Shown here piece after piece: positions 45,389 through 54,407 of a stretch of DNA of 64,000 nucleotides. The position numbers were made by a program, and so were the translations under genes. Numbering within the stretch: position 1 is the first letter of the stretch; every line of letters starts with the position of its first letter. The stretch comes from Clostridium sp. chh4-2 (lineage in GTDB: Bacteria > Bacillota > Clostridia > Lachnospirales > Lachnospiraceae), in NCBI RefSeq assembly GCF_002899675.1, contig NZ_PKUU01000010.1, forward strand, positions 62,001 to 126,000, written 5' to 3'. The notes below the pieces were generated by a model. The model was not told the origin of the DNA. It was given only the letters and a program-made list of their open reading frames with translations, and did no database searches.

Positions 45389-46114
45389 ATGAAAGCCGCT
45401 ATTATAGATGACCTTGCGATTTGCAGGGAGGAAATGCGTGAGAGTTTGAATCGCTATTTGGACGAAACTTATTCGGGGGACATGCCGGTGATCCGGGAGT
45501 TTGAAAGCGGGGAGGATTTTTTGTCCCATTTCAGGCCGGGGGACTATGACATTATTTTTATTGATCAGTATATGAATGGGTTATCCGGAATCAACACCGC
45601 CAAAAAAATCCGGGAAAAGGACGAGCTGGCAGCTCTTGTATTTGTCACTACCAGTCTCAGCCATGCCATAGACAGTTACGAGGTGAGGGCCTGCGGTTAT
45701 CTGGTTAAACCATATACATATGAGAAATTCAGGAAAACCATGGAACTTACCCATCTGGAAAAGATACGAAGCGCCCGCTTTATCAGCGTAGAACAGAATA
45801 AGTTTTTGCTGCGGGAGATTCTCTGGTGTGACCGTGACGGACATTATATTCAGATACATACTGAAAAGAGGGGCATGTTCCGCTCCCGCATCCCTTTTGC
45901 GGAACTGACCGGGCTATTGGCGCCTTACCGGCAGTTTGTGAACTGCTATAAGAGCTGTATTGTCAATATGGACCGGGTGGAACAGGTGGACGGCCTGGAT
46001 TTTTTGCTGGATACCGGTGACAGAGTTCCTTTTTCCGGGAGGAAAAAGAAAGAGATGGAAGAGCTTTTTGATGAGTATTTATTCTGGAGGGAAAGGGAGG
46101 ATGAGATGGAATGA
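45389..46114 (+). CDS. LytTR response regulator, AgrA-like
   Basis: A 241-residue regulator: receiver (residues 1-125, phospho-Asp59 in IIFIDQYMNG, Lys in LVKPYTYEKF) and LytTR DNA-binding domain (about 135-238, with YIQIHTEKRG and FVNCYKSCIVNMDRVEQVDG). It overlaps the sensor gene by four bases (ATGA). It normally dimerises on paired 9-bp direct repeats to activate peptide-signalling or virulence genes. No AgrB/AgrD is evident. Confidence 0.9.
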   Translation: MKAAIIDDLAICREEMRESLNRYLDETYSGDMPVIREFESGEDFLSHFRPGDYDIIFIDQYMNGLSGINTAKKIREKDELAALVFVTTSLSHAIDSYEVRACGYLVKPYTYEKFRKTMELTHLEKIRSARFISVEQNKFLLREILWCDRDGHYIQIHTEKRGMFRSRIPFAELTGLLAPYRQFVNCYKSCIVNMDRVEQVDGLDFLLDTGDRVPFSGRKKKEMEELFDEYLFWREREDEME

Positions 46115-47448
46115 TGAAGGTGATTGACACTTTGATGGTTATCGCATTTCCCCTTTTGGATTTTCTTCCCTTCAGTCTGCCCCAGTACTGGCTTTTTCGG
46201 GACAAGCTGAGGATTCCGTTCCGATATACGGTGATGGTGCTGTTTTCCCTTACGGTCATCAACTGCGCAGCTTTTTATGTGGTCAATCTGGGCGGATATG
46301 AAGCGGCGGCGCAGTGTACCACATTGATGCGCTACAGCTTTCTGTTGTTCTATATGACCTTGTCTTTTCTGTTTATCAAGGAGCGGTTCACTAAAGTGCT
46401 GTTTACCAATCTGCTGCTGATTGCCTGGGCCTTTTTCGTCTATGGCAATGCCAATTATATTGAAAGCCGTTACTTTTGGGATTTCTCCGACCGTCATCCG
46501 TACTTGATTTACAATATTGCCCGAGTGGTGATTTATCTGATAATCAGCCCGTTTATGCTCCGGTTTTTCTACCGGACCGTAGCCAGCGCCCTGAAAATTG
46601 AGGATAAATCCATATGGCGGTATCTGTGGGAGATTCCGCTGTTTTCCACGATGTTCGGAATGCTGTACTGTTTCACCGATGATGTTTATGCTTATGCCAC
46701 ACGGCAGTTTATCGTGTCCCGCTACCTTATGCTGTTCGGTACCTGCTATGTGTCCTATGTTGCGTTGAAAGTTCTGGAAATCTCCCGCAGCCGCACACAG
46801 TTAGAAGAGAAGCTGAAATATGCGGACCGGAGTCTGATGGCTCAGAAAAAGCAGTTTGACAGCCTTTCTGCCCACATGGATGAGATGAGGAAGGCCCGCC
46901 ATGACCTGCGCCAGCATCTGACCGTGGTACAGTCCTATATTGACCGGGATGATAAGGCGGGACTGGCGGATTATCTGGACATTTACCAAAGTAAGCTTCC
47001 GCCCGATGTGACGGAATATTTCTGCAGAGACGACGTGGTAAATGCGGTTATCAGCTATTATGCGTCAATGGCGCGGGAGGCGGGAATCGAATTTATGTCG
47101 AAAGTCTCTTATCCCAAGGAATGTCCCATGTCCAGAACCGATATTACGGTACTTTTAGGAAATTTGCTGGAAAATGCCGTGGAGGCCTGTAAAAAGGAAA
47201 AGGACTGCCAAAAGTTTATTAAGCTCAGAGTGAAACAGAGGGGGCAGTCTTCACTGCTGATTCTGGTAGATAATACGTGCCGGACGCCGGTATCATTTAA
47301 AGACGGAACGCCTCTGTCCACCAAACGGGAAGGCGAGGGGATCGGCACCGCTTCGGTACGCGAAATTGCCGCCCGTTATGGGGGAACCGTGAAATTTGAA
47401 CAGCGGGACGGCGTATTTTTCGCCTCTGTTTCATTGAAGACAGTTTAG
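46111..47448 (+). CDS. GHKL sensor histidine kinase, AgrC-like
   Basis: A 445-residue kinase with about six membrane segments in residues 8-225, a coiled coil, phospho-His264 in ARHDLRQHLTVVQSYI, and the GHKL ATPase (NLLENAVEACK near residue 350; EGEGIGTASVREIAARYGG near residue 410). It pairs with the overlapping LytTR regulator as an AgrA/AgrC-type system that would sense a peptide. No processing protease (AgrB) is encoded nearby. Confidence 0.9.
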   Translation: MMKVIDTLMVIAFPLLDFLPFSLPQYWLFRDKLRIPFRYTVMVLFSLTVINCAAFYVVNLGGYEAAAQCTTLMRYSFLLFYMTLSFLFIKERFTKVLFTNLLLIAWAFFVYGNANYIESRYFWDFSDRHPYLIYNIARVVIYLIISPFMLRFFYRTVASALKIEDKSIWRYLWEIPLFSTMFGMLYCFTDDVYAYATRQFIVSRYLMLFGTCYVSYVALKVLEISRSRTQLEEKLKYADRSLMAQKKQFDSLSAHMDEMRKARHDLRQHLTVVQSYIDRDDKAGLADYLDIYQSKLPPDVTEYFCRDDVVNAVISYYASMAREAGIEFMSKVSYPKECPMSRTDITVLLGNLLENAVEACKKEKDCQKFIKLRVKQRGQSSLLILVDNTCRTPVSFKDGTPLSTKREGEGIGTASVREIAARYGGTVKFEQRDGVFFASVSLKTV

Positions 47449-47455
47449 GGAAAAT

Positions 47456-47563
47456 ATGAATGATAAAAAGCTCGAATTGTGTCGTAATTGTGTAAAACAG
47501 AGATTGCTTAATTGTATGAACTGGTATAAAATGGCCTTGAATCAGGTTGTTCATCATGCCTGA
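47456..47563 (+). CDS. Possible 35-aa cysteine-containing peptide
   Basis: Begins MNDKKLELCRNCVKQ eight bases after the kinase stop, behind a weak AGGG site, and ends at TGA 47561-47563. The position after an AgrC-like kinase and three Cys residues make a signal peptide conceivable, but a promoter -10 candidate (TGGTATAAA, 47522-47530) lies in its frame and the composition is not convincing. Low confidence. Confidence 0.25.
   Translation: MNDKKLELCRNCVKQRLLNCMNWYKMALNQVVHHA
47522..47530 (+). promoter_or_regulatory. Extended -10 before the zinc-ribbon gene
   Basis: TGGTATAAA is an extended -10. TTGCTT at 47504-47509 is a possible -35 with a short 15-base spacer. It lies 145 bases before the zinc-ribbon start codon. 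Confidence 0.4.
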
Positions 47564-47674
47564 TGTGCATTTTATCAGGAATTATGCGGTAGCAGTATTA
47601 ATTGAGTTAGAATAAGGCTATCAAATAAATCACTGATAGATAAAGACCAAGAGATACAAAAGGAGGAAATGAGT

Positions 47675-48523
47675 ATGTTTTGCCCAAATTGTGGAACAGA
47701 GCTTCCAGATGATTCCGTGTTCTGTGGAACTTGCGGACAGAGAGTAGACGAAGAGGCAGGTGGCGTACAGCAGCCATCAGGTTATGTGAATCAGCCGGTA
47801 TATGAGGCAGAGCCGGCTCCGGTACAGAACAACAAGAAGAATGTTAAGCTGATCGGAGGTCTTGCGGCCGGAGCATTGGCATTGATCGTGATCGTGGTGA
47901 TCGCGATGAAGGTTTTCGGAGGCGGAAGCTATACAAAGCCTTTGAATCAGGTATGCAAATTACTGAATAACAGAGATACTAAGATTGAAAAATACGTAGA
48001 TGCGGTATGTCCTAAGTTCATGGTAAACGCGTATAACAATGGTGTCAGCCTCATGAGCGACATAGACGGATTTGACGAGGCTATGGACGAGGCCAAAGAT
48101 GAATTAAGCGACGGATTTGACGATTTGAAGGAAATGTACGGAAAAGATTTCAAAGTGAAATACGAAATCCTGGATAAAGACAAGATGAGCAAGAGCGATC
48201 TTAAAAAGGTTAAAAGTTCCTATAAAAACCTTCGTTCTTATCTGGAATGGGTACAGGAAGACGGTAGATTTTACGGAGATATTGAGGATGAACTGGATTC
48301 CTCTACGCTTAAAAAATTCAATAAATTAGTGAATCAGCTTTCTGACGATTTAAAAGATATTGAGGTGACAGACGGATATACTCTGGAAGTTAATATCAGC
48401 ATTGAAGGAAAAGAAGATGACGATGACCAGGATATTACGGTGAACGTAATTAAGGTTAACGGTAAGTGGTGTATCGATATAACTTCCGGTGATTTTAACA
48501 TCGTTTCCAGCCTTTTGTGGTAG
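47675..48523 (+). CDS. Zinc-ribbon membrane-anchored protein
   Basis: A 282-residue protein. The ATG at 47675 is eight bases after AGGAGG; an ATG two codons earlier is too close to it. An N-terminal zinc ribbon (C3-x-x-C6 and C17-x-x-C20) is cytoplasmic, then a Pro/Gln-rich linker, one membrane segment (about residues 53-76) and an acidic extracytoplasmic domain. Such proteins occur near secretion and cell-envelope loci in Clostridia. Function unknown. It is just upstream of the type VII secretion genes but has its own gap and probably its own promoter. Confidence 0.75.
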   Translation: MFCPNCGTELPDDSVFCGTCGQRVDEEAGGVQQPSGYVNQPVYEAEPAPVQNNKKNVKLIGGLAAGALALIVIVVIAMKVFGGGSYTKPLNQVCKLLNNRDTKIEKYVDAVCPKFMVNAYNNGVSLMSDIDGFDEAMDEAKDELSDGFDDLKEMYGKDFKVKYEILDKDKMSKSDLKKVKSSYKNLRSYLEWVQEDGRFYGDIEDELDSSTLKKFNKLVNQLSDDLKDIEVTDGYTLEVNISIEGKEDDDDQDITVNVIKVNGKWCIDITSGDFNIVSSLLW

Positions 48524-48544
48524 TAAAACCGGATGTAAATCAGC

Positions 48545-48573
48545 TTGTCGTAATACCGTTTACATGGTATACT
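48545..48573 (+). promoter_or_regulatory. Promoter candidate for the type VII secretion locus
   Basis: TTGTCG (48545-48550), 17-base spacer, TATACT (48568-48573), in the gap before the FHA gene. A hairpin downstream at 48736-48757 could attenuate it. Confidence 0.5.
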
Positions 48574-48613
48574 TGAACCATTAAAAAAAGATTTTACACA
48601 CAGGGGAAGTATG

Positions 48614-48727
48614 ATGAGCGTGGTCGTAAAAGCTGGTTTCGAAAATCGAAAGGAGCAGAATACTGGTATTGTGATGACGCAAGCCATCACAATGCTGGAT
48701 ATTCGGGCTCTTTTTTTGATATCATAG
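48614..48727 (+). CDS. Possible 37-aa leader or small protein
   Basis: An ATG with AGGGGA six bases upstream opens a 37-codon frame (MSVVVKAGFENRKEQNTGIV...) ending in a hydrophobic ALFLIS at TAG 48725-48727. It lies between a promoter candidate and a hairpin at 48736. It may be a leader peptide or chance; there is no family match I recognise. Confidence 0.25.
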   Translation: MSVVVKAGFENRKEQNTGIVMTQAITMLDIRALFLIS

Positions 48728-48735
48728 CAAACGCC

Positions 48736-48757
48736 GGAGTCTGACTTGTCAGACTCC
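48736..48757 (+). terminator. Hairpin in the type VII locus leader
   Basis: GGAGTCTGA-CTTG-TCAGACTCC, a perfect nine-bp stem followed by TTATTTATA. Too few T residues for a strong terminator; an attenuator or processing hairpin is possible. Confidence 0.5.
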
Positions 48758-48797
48758 TTATTTATAAAAAGAATTTAGAAAACAGGGGGGAGTCCCG

Positions 48798-49403
48798 GTG
48801 AAAATGGGTTTCAAATTACTAAATAATCCATTCTATATAATAATCGGTGTAATAGTTATAATTGTTATCATAGCTCTCATAACCGTTTCGAAAACCGGAA
48901 AAAGGAAGAAGGAACAGCGCAGGCTTGCCATGGAAAAACTGCGGGAAGAAGCGTTGGACCGGGCTCTTGAAAATCCGGCTAAAAAGAAAGAGGTGAAAGA
49001 GAGAAAAGGTCTTCAGCGCCCTGTTGCGGTGGATTATGGACAGGATGAAAAAGCGCTGAAACGGGAAGCCCCGGCCCGCGGCAGATGTATGCTGGAGCTG
49101 ACCGAGATCAATGAATTATCGACGAGAAAATATCTGCTGAACCCATCTGAAGTCATAAGGATCGGAAGGCAGTTTGATGTAAATACAATTGTGATCAATA
49201 ATCAAAGCCTGTCGGAACGCCAGTGTGAGATTTTTCAGTACGGACAGGATTTATATATCAGAAACTGCCAAATGTCGGTTCCCACCATATTGCTTCGAAA
49301 GTCGGATTCCGTCATTGTAGATGAAAGAGGCATTAAAATACAGTCAGGAGACTGCATCAGCGCCGGTTCCGTCCGGTTAGAAGTTTCCATTATCAGAAAT
49401 TGA
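48798..49403 (+). CDS. FHA-like membrane protein of the type VII secretion locus
   Basis: A 201-residue protein with an N-terminal membrane segment (residues 10-30), a highly charged linker and a C-terminal FHA-like domain (IRIGRQFDVNTIVIN; SLSERQCEIF). The phosphothreonine-binding residues are only partly kept: the SxxH position reads SERQ and the NGT turn is missing (NCQMSV), so it may bind protein without phosphate. It starts at GTG 48798; an ATG at 48804 is possible, with GGGGGAG close. It is the first gene of the secretion operon, 39 bases before the EssC start. Confidence 0.75.
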   Translation: MKMGFKLLNNPFYIIIGVIVIIVIIALITVSKTGKRKKEQRRLAMEKLREEALDRALENPAKKKEVKERKGLQRPVAVDYGQDEKALKREAPARGRCMLELTEINELSTRKYLLNPSEVIRIGRQFDVNTIVINNQSLSERQCEIFQYGQDLYIRNCQMSVPTILLRKSDSVIVDERGIKIQSGDCISAGSVRLEVSIIRN

Positions 49404-49442
49404 TGAGGAAAAGCCGTCTTTGCCTGCAGAATGGAGAAAAAT

Positions 49443-52400
49443 ATGAGTATTGTACTTTCCGTTTATAGTAAAAGCGCATTTAAAGAATTTGTACTGCCTG
49501 CAATTAATAATGATGATACCACCATCATAGTTGATAAGCGTTTGTTCCGGCTGCATCAGGATGTGGTTTTAAAGCTGGAAGTGATCGAAAACCGCTGGAT
49601 GTTTGCCGGGAATCGCTATTCCATAAGCAGAGGAACAGAGCCGTACGGAAGGGAGCCGCTGCGAAACGATGACATTTTTCTGGTGAACACGCCCTATGAA
49701 GAACAGCTTTCCATTACGGTCAGCGAGCAGGAAAGCTCTTTCTGCGCCTATGAAAAATACCTGTTAAAAGACGGCATGGCGGTCACGGTGGGAAATAAAC
49801 CGGAATCCATGATCCGCTACCAGTATCAGAAACTGGTTTCCCGTGACCATGCGGTTTTAAAGATGCAGGGTCATGTGCTCCGTTTGGAGGATACCAGCAG
49901 AAACGGCGTATTCGTCAACTCCGTCCGGGTGGTGGGCTCGGCCCAGCTTCATTTTGGGGACAGCGTGGATATCTTCGGGCTCAATATGGTCTGTCTGGGG
50001 GATATTCTGGCGGTCCGTCCCTGTAAAGCGTTGGAAATCAATCATGAACTGCTGAAGGTTTGGACTATGCCGGTCAAAGAGGTTTCAAAGCCTCAGGGAC
50101 TGATCAAACGCGAGAAAGAATATTTTCACCGCGCGCCGAGAAATATCGAAAAGCTGGAAGACGAAGCGGTGGAGATCGAAGCGCCGCCAAGCCCTCAGGA
50201 TATGGGGGAGACTCCCCTGGCGATGGTAATCGGGCCGGCCATGACTATGGCAATTCCCATGCTGTTAGGAAGCGGTCTGGCCATCTACAGCAGCCGGATG
50301 TCAGGCGGCAATACAAGCGCTTTTATGTATACGGGGCTGATCACAGCCGTATCGTCGGCCGTGATCGGAGCCGGATGGGCCATTGCCAATCTGCGCTATA
50401 CGAAAGATCGAAAGAAGAAGGAAGAGCTGAAGCGGTTTGAGCGCTACAGCGAATATCTGATCAAATGTACGGATACCATCAGGGGAAAATATGAAAAAAA
50501 TACCCGGATTTTAAATGAACAATACCCGTCGGCAGCGGTGTGCAGCGGATATGACAGCACAACCATGCAGCTTTGGAACAGAAACAGCAGCCATGGGGAT
50601 TTCCTGACGGAGCGCTTGGGCATGGGGGATATTCCATTTCAGGTTCCCATCACCATTCCTAAGGAAAAATTTACGTTAATTAACGATTCCCTGGCCGATA
50701 AACCTAAATTCATTCAGGATAATTACAGCACTCTTCACGATGTTCCCATCTGCATGGATCTGTTAAAAGAGCATCTGATCGGCGTGATCGGCGGAGAGCA
50801 TAAAAAGGGCGCAGTGGATGTGGTTTACAATCTGGTAACCCAGATAGCGGCTAACAACTCCTATACGGACGTAAAACTGGCGTTTATCTATGATAAAGCC
50901 CAGGGAATTGACGCGGACTGCTGGGAATTTGCCAGATGGCTGCCCCATGTGTGGTCGGAAGATAAGAAAACCCGTTATGTGGCGGGTACCAAATCGGATG
51001 CCAGCGACGTATTCTATGAACTGACAAAGGTATTCCGCTTCAGGTCCGAAGAGCAGGCCGGACGGAATAAAGAGACGGCGCCCAAGCCGTATTATATCCT
51101 GGTGATTGCAGAACCCTCCTTTTTGGAAGGCGAGCCTGCGGCAAAGTATATCTACGGAGGGGCGGGGAATCTTGGCCTGTCAACCATTCTGCTGGCGGAA
51201 AAATATGAGGACCTGCCCAATGCGGTCGAATGCATTATTCAAAATGACAGCTCCTTTGCCGGATTCTATAATGCGGCCAGCGATTATGCCAAACGGACGG
51301 CTGTCCGCTTTGACGAGATGAACCGGAATGCATTGGAGGCGCTTGCAAGGCGTCTCAGCAATATCGAAGTGAACGAAGTGGAGATCGGCGGCGAGATTCC
51401 GTCTTCACTGACATTTTTTGACATGTACGGAATTTCCGGCCTTAATGAGCTGAATGTGGCGGACCGCTGGAGAAAGAACAGAACCTTTGAGAATATGAGG
51501 GCTCTTGTGGGACAGAAAGCCGGAGGAGCGCCCTGTTATCTGGACGTTCATGAGAAATATCACGGGCCTCACGGTCTGGTGGCAGGAACCACAGGTTCCG
51601 GTAAGTCCGAAACCCTTCAGACCTATATGCTCTCCCTGGCCATTAATTTCAGCCCGGACGACATCGGATTTTTCATCATTGACTATAAAGGCGGCGGAAT
51701 GGCAAACCTGTTTGCCGGACTTCCCCATCTGATCGGACAGATATCCAATCTGTCGGGAAATCAGGTTCACAGAGCCATGGTATCCATTAAAAGTGAGAAC
51801 CGCAGGCGGCAGAGGATCTTTAACGAATACGGCGTCAACAATATTAACCTGTATACCAATCTGTATAAGAATAAAGAGGCCCAAATCCCCATTCCCCACA
51901 TGTTCATCATCATCGATGAATTTGCAGAGCTGAAGCGGGAAGAACCGGATTTCATGCGGGAATTGATCAGCGTGGCTCAGGTAGGCCGAAGCCTTGGCGT
52001 CCACCTGATTCTGGCAACCCAGAAGCCCAGCGGAACGGTGGATGATAATATCTGGAGCAACTCCAAATTCCGCCTCTGCCTGAGAGTTCAGGACCGTCAG
52101 GACAGCATGGATATGCTGCATAAACCGGACGCGGCTTATCTCACCCAGGCGGGAAGATGCTATCTTCAGGTGGGAAATGATGAGCTGTATGAATTATTCC
52201 AGTCGGGATGGAGCGGAGCGTCCTATGACGCGGAACTTGGCAATGCGAAAAATGTGGTGGCAAAGATGATTTCCGAAACCGGAAAGACCGGAATCACCGG
52301 AAGCCATACGAAGATGAAGCGGAAAGAAGAGGTTCTGGAACGCTGGATTATCAAACTGATGGGCTATGCGAAAGAAGCTCTTGAAAAGACCGGCAGAAAT

Positions 52401-54404
52401 ATGGAAAAAGCGGTGGCTCTGATCTATCAGATGATGGAGAGGGATCATGTGGACTATGCTGTGAACGATTATAACACAAGGCGGCTGATGGATTTTACAG
52501 AGCTGTACGAAGATATCTGTATGGAAGCGGAGGAAGACAAAAAAGAACAGGCGGCCCGCATTGTGGCGGCTGCAAAACGCCTTGGAAAGAAGCTGCCGGA
52601 GCAGAAGGAGAAGACCCAGCTGGACGCTGTGGTGGAATACCTGAAAGAATCGGCTCAGCGGCTGGGATACCAAAACGATATCAAATTATGGCTTCCCGTT
52701 CTTCCTGAAACCATGTATTTGAAACAGCTTCCCGGATATGAAGAGGAAAGCTTTGACGGAAAAAGATGGCCGGAACAGGGCCACAGATGGAATCTTCAGG
52801 TTAAGATCGGACTTTATGACGATCCTGAGAACCAGGCTCAGAGCCCGCTTGTGGTGGATTTTGCAGAAGGCGGACACCATGCGGTCTGCGGTATGGTTAT
52901 GAGCGGAAAGAGCACATTTTTACAGTCTCTGGCGTTTGCGCTGGTCAGCCGGTATACGCCTGATTATGTAAACCTGTATGCCATTGATTTCAGCAGCCGC
53001 ATGATGTCCCCGTTTGAGGGGCTGGCCCATGTGGGCGGGATCATGTATGAAGGGGATATGGAGAAGATTTCCAAGTTCTTCACCATGATTTCCAGGATCT
53101 TATCAGAGCGCAAGCTTTTGTTTAAGGGCGGAAATTACAGCCAGTATGTGCAGGCTAACGGAGTGACCTGTCCGTCAATTATAGTGATGATAGACAGCTA
53201 TGCGAATTTTAAGGAAAAAACGGAGAACCAATATGAAGACGTGCTGATCCAGCTGGCAAAAGAAGGGTCTGCCAACGGCATCTATCTGGTGCTTTCGGCG
53301 GCCGGATACAGTTCGTCGGAGATTCAGTCCAAGATCGGAGACAATATCCGCACCTCCATCTGTCTTGAAATGGCTGATAAATTCCAGTATGCGGACGCTT
53401 TAAAGACGATGCGGGTATCCGTGCTTCCGGAGTCCAATATCAAAGGGCGTGGCCTTGCAGTGGTGGACGGCAGCATTTTGGAATTCCAGACGGCTCTTTC
53501 CGTGGAAGCGGAAGACGATTACAAGCGTATGGAGGCCATTAAGGCGGTCTGTGAACGGATGAATACATGCTGGGATGGCAAACGGGCGAAGCCGGTTCCT
53601 GAGATTCCGGCGAAGCCGGTATGGTCAGAGTTCGCGGCTTTGGAAGATACCGTCAATGCGGCAGCGGATGACAGAACGCTTCCGATCGGATACAACATGG
53701 AGACGGCTGCGGTTTACGGCATTGATCTGAGCAGAATCTACTGTTACCTGATCTCAGGAAAAGCCAGAACCGGAAAAACAAACCTGATGAAGGTGATGAT
53801 ACGTTCGGCGGCTCTCAGGGGAGAGAAGATCTGGGTGATCGAATCGGGAGCGGAAGAGCTTCGCCAGACCGCAGAGGAAGCGGGGGCTGAGTATCTGGAT
53901 TCCGATCAGAAAGTATATCATTTCTTTGAAAGCATTATTCCTTCCTTTAAGGCCAGAAACCAGCTGAAACGCCAGTGCGTAAGCGAGGAACTGGAAGAAG
54001 AGGCCATCTATGAACGGATGCAGGAGCATGAGAAGTACCATATCTTCATTGCCGATCTGAAGGGATTTGTAAACAGCATTTATAATCCGCAGCCGGGTGT
54101 GGCGTCCATGCACGGATTTGTGGAGAATATTACGGATAAAGGCGTGCTGCACAATGTATTTTTCTATGCCTGCTTTAACCAGGACGATATCAGGGATGTG
54201 GCGGGACGGAAGATTTATGAGAACTTTATCCGCATGAAAAATGGAATTCATCTGGGCGGTAAGGCCGATGAACAGAGAATTTTTGATTTTAACAGCCTGC
54301 CGTTTATGGAGCGCAGCAAAGCGATGAAGGCAGGAAGCGGTATGATTCCTTCTGAAGAGGGTGAAAAGCCTTGCAGAGTGGTGATACCTTTATCCAGGGG
54401 GTAA
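49443..54404 (+). CDS. essC: EssC-type type VII secretion ATPase (FtsK/SpoIIIE family)
   Basis: A 1653-residue membrane ATPase that drives export of WXG100-type substrates. An N-terminal region with two FHA-like domains (the second intact: VSRDHAVL...DTSRNG) is followed by two membrane segments (about 259-282 and 294-318) and three FtsK-like ATPase modules. Walker A motifs: 715 GTTGSGKS, 1150 GMVMSGKS, 1439 GKARTGKT. Walker B: FIIIDE (Asp825, Glu826) in module 1; module 2 reads VMIDSY and module 3 FIADLK, lacking the catalytic Glu. The ATG at 49443 has GGAGAAA upstream. The recognisable core protein of the locus. Confidence 0.93.
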   Translation: MSIVLSVYSKSAFKEFVLPAINNDDTTIIVDKRLFRLHQDVVLKLEVIENRWMFAGNRYSISRGTEPYGREPLRNDDIFLVNTPYEEQLSITVSEQESSFCAYEKYLLKDGMAVTVGNKPESMIRYQYQKLVSRDHAVLKMQGHVLRLEDTSRNGVFVNSVRVVGSAQLHFGDSVDIFGLNMVCLGDILAVRPCKALEINHELLKVWTMPVKEVSKPQGLIKREKEYFHRAPRNIEKLEDEAVEIEAPPSPQDMGETPLAMVIGPAMTMAIPMLLGSGLAIYSSRMSGGNTSAFMYTGLITAVSSAVIGAGWAIANLRYTKDRKKKEELKRFERYSEYLIKCTDTIRGKYEKNTRILNEQYPSAAVCSGYDSTTMQLWNRNSSHGDFLTERLGMGDIPFQVPITIPKEKFTLINDSLADKPKFIQDNYSTLHDVPICMDLLKEHLIGVIGGEHKKGAVDVVYNLVTQIAANNSYTDVKLAFIYDKAQGIDADCWEFARWLPHVWSEDKKTRYVAGTKSDASDVFYELTKVFRFRSEEQAGRNKETAPKPYYILVIAEPSFLEGEPAAKYIYGGAGNLGLSTILLAEKYEDLPNAVECIIQNDSSFAGFYNAASDYAKRTAVRFDEMNRNALEALARRLSNIEVNEVEIGGEIPSSLTFFDMYGISGLNELNVADRWRKNRTFENMRALVGQKAGGAPCYLDVHEKYHGPHGLVAGTTGSGKSETLQTYMLSLAINFSPDDIGFFIIDYKGGGMANLFAGLPHLIGQISNLSGNQVHRAMVSIKSENRRRQRIFNEYGVNNINLYTNLYKNKEAQIPIPHMFIIIDEFAELKREEPDFMRELISVAQVGRSLGVHLILATQKPSGTVDDNIWSNSKFRLCLRVQDRQDSMDMLHKPDAAYLTQAGRCYLQVGNDELYELFQSGWSGASYDAELGNAKNVVAKMISETGKTGITGSHTKMKRKEEVLERWIIKLMGYAKEALEKTGRNMEKAVALIYQMMERDHVDYAVNDYNTRRLMDFTELYEDICMEAEEDKKEQAARIVAAAKRLGKKLPEQKEKTQLDAVVEYLKESAQRLGYQNDIKLWLPVLPETMYLKQLPGYEEESFDGKRWPEQGHRWNLQVKIGLYDDPENQAQSPLVVDFAEGGHHAVCGMVMSGKSTFLQSLAFALVSRYTPDYVNLYAIDFSSRMMSPFEGLAHVGGIMYEGDMEKISKFFTMISRILSERKLLFKGGNYSQYVQANGVTCPSIIVMIDSYANFKEKTENQYEDVLIQLAKEGSANGIYLVLSAAGYSSSEIQSKIGDNIRTSICLEMADKFQYADALKTMRVSVLPESNIKGRGLAVVDGSILEFQTALSVEAEDDYKRMEAIKAVCERMNTCWDGKRAKPVPEIPAKPVWSEFAALEDTVNAAADDRTLPIGYNMETAAVYGIDLSRIYCYLISGKARTGKTNLMKVMIRSAALRGEKIWVIESGAEELRQTAEEAGAEYLDSDQKVYHFFESIIPSFKARNQLKRQCVSEELEEEAIYERMQEHEKYHIFIADLKGFVNSIYNPQPGVASMHGFVENITDKGVLHNVFFYACFNQDDIRDVAGRKIYENFIRMKNGIHLGGKADEQRIFDFNSLPFMERSKAMKAGSGMIPSEEGEKPCRVVIPLSRG

Positions 54405-54407
54405 ATG

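Noticed and set aside
45215-47674. AgrB/AgrD-type partner for the AgrA/AgrC-like pair
   Set aside because: No membrane protease or typical AgrD peptide was found; only a weak 35-codon frame at 47456.
48594-48727. Possible cyclic di-GMP (GEMM) riboswitch because of GACGCAAGCC
   Set aside because: The motif lacks the nearby GNRA stem at correct spacing (GAAA is about 30 bases away instead of about 7) and the second stem with its receptor, so the fold does not match.
51405-52121. Minus-strand frame of 238 codons
   Set aside because: It is a shadow of the EssC module 1 region, which carries Walker A and B in the plus frame.
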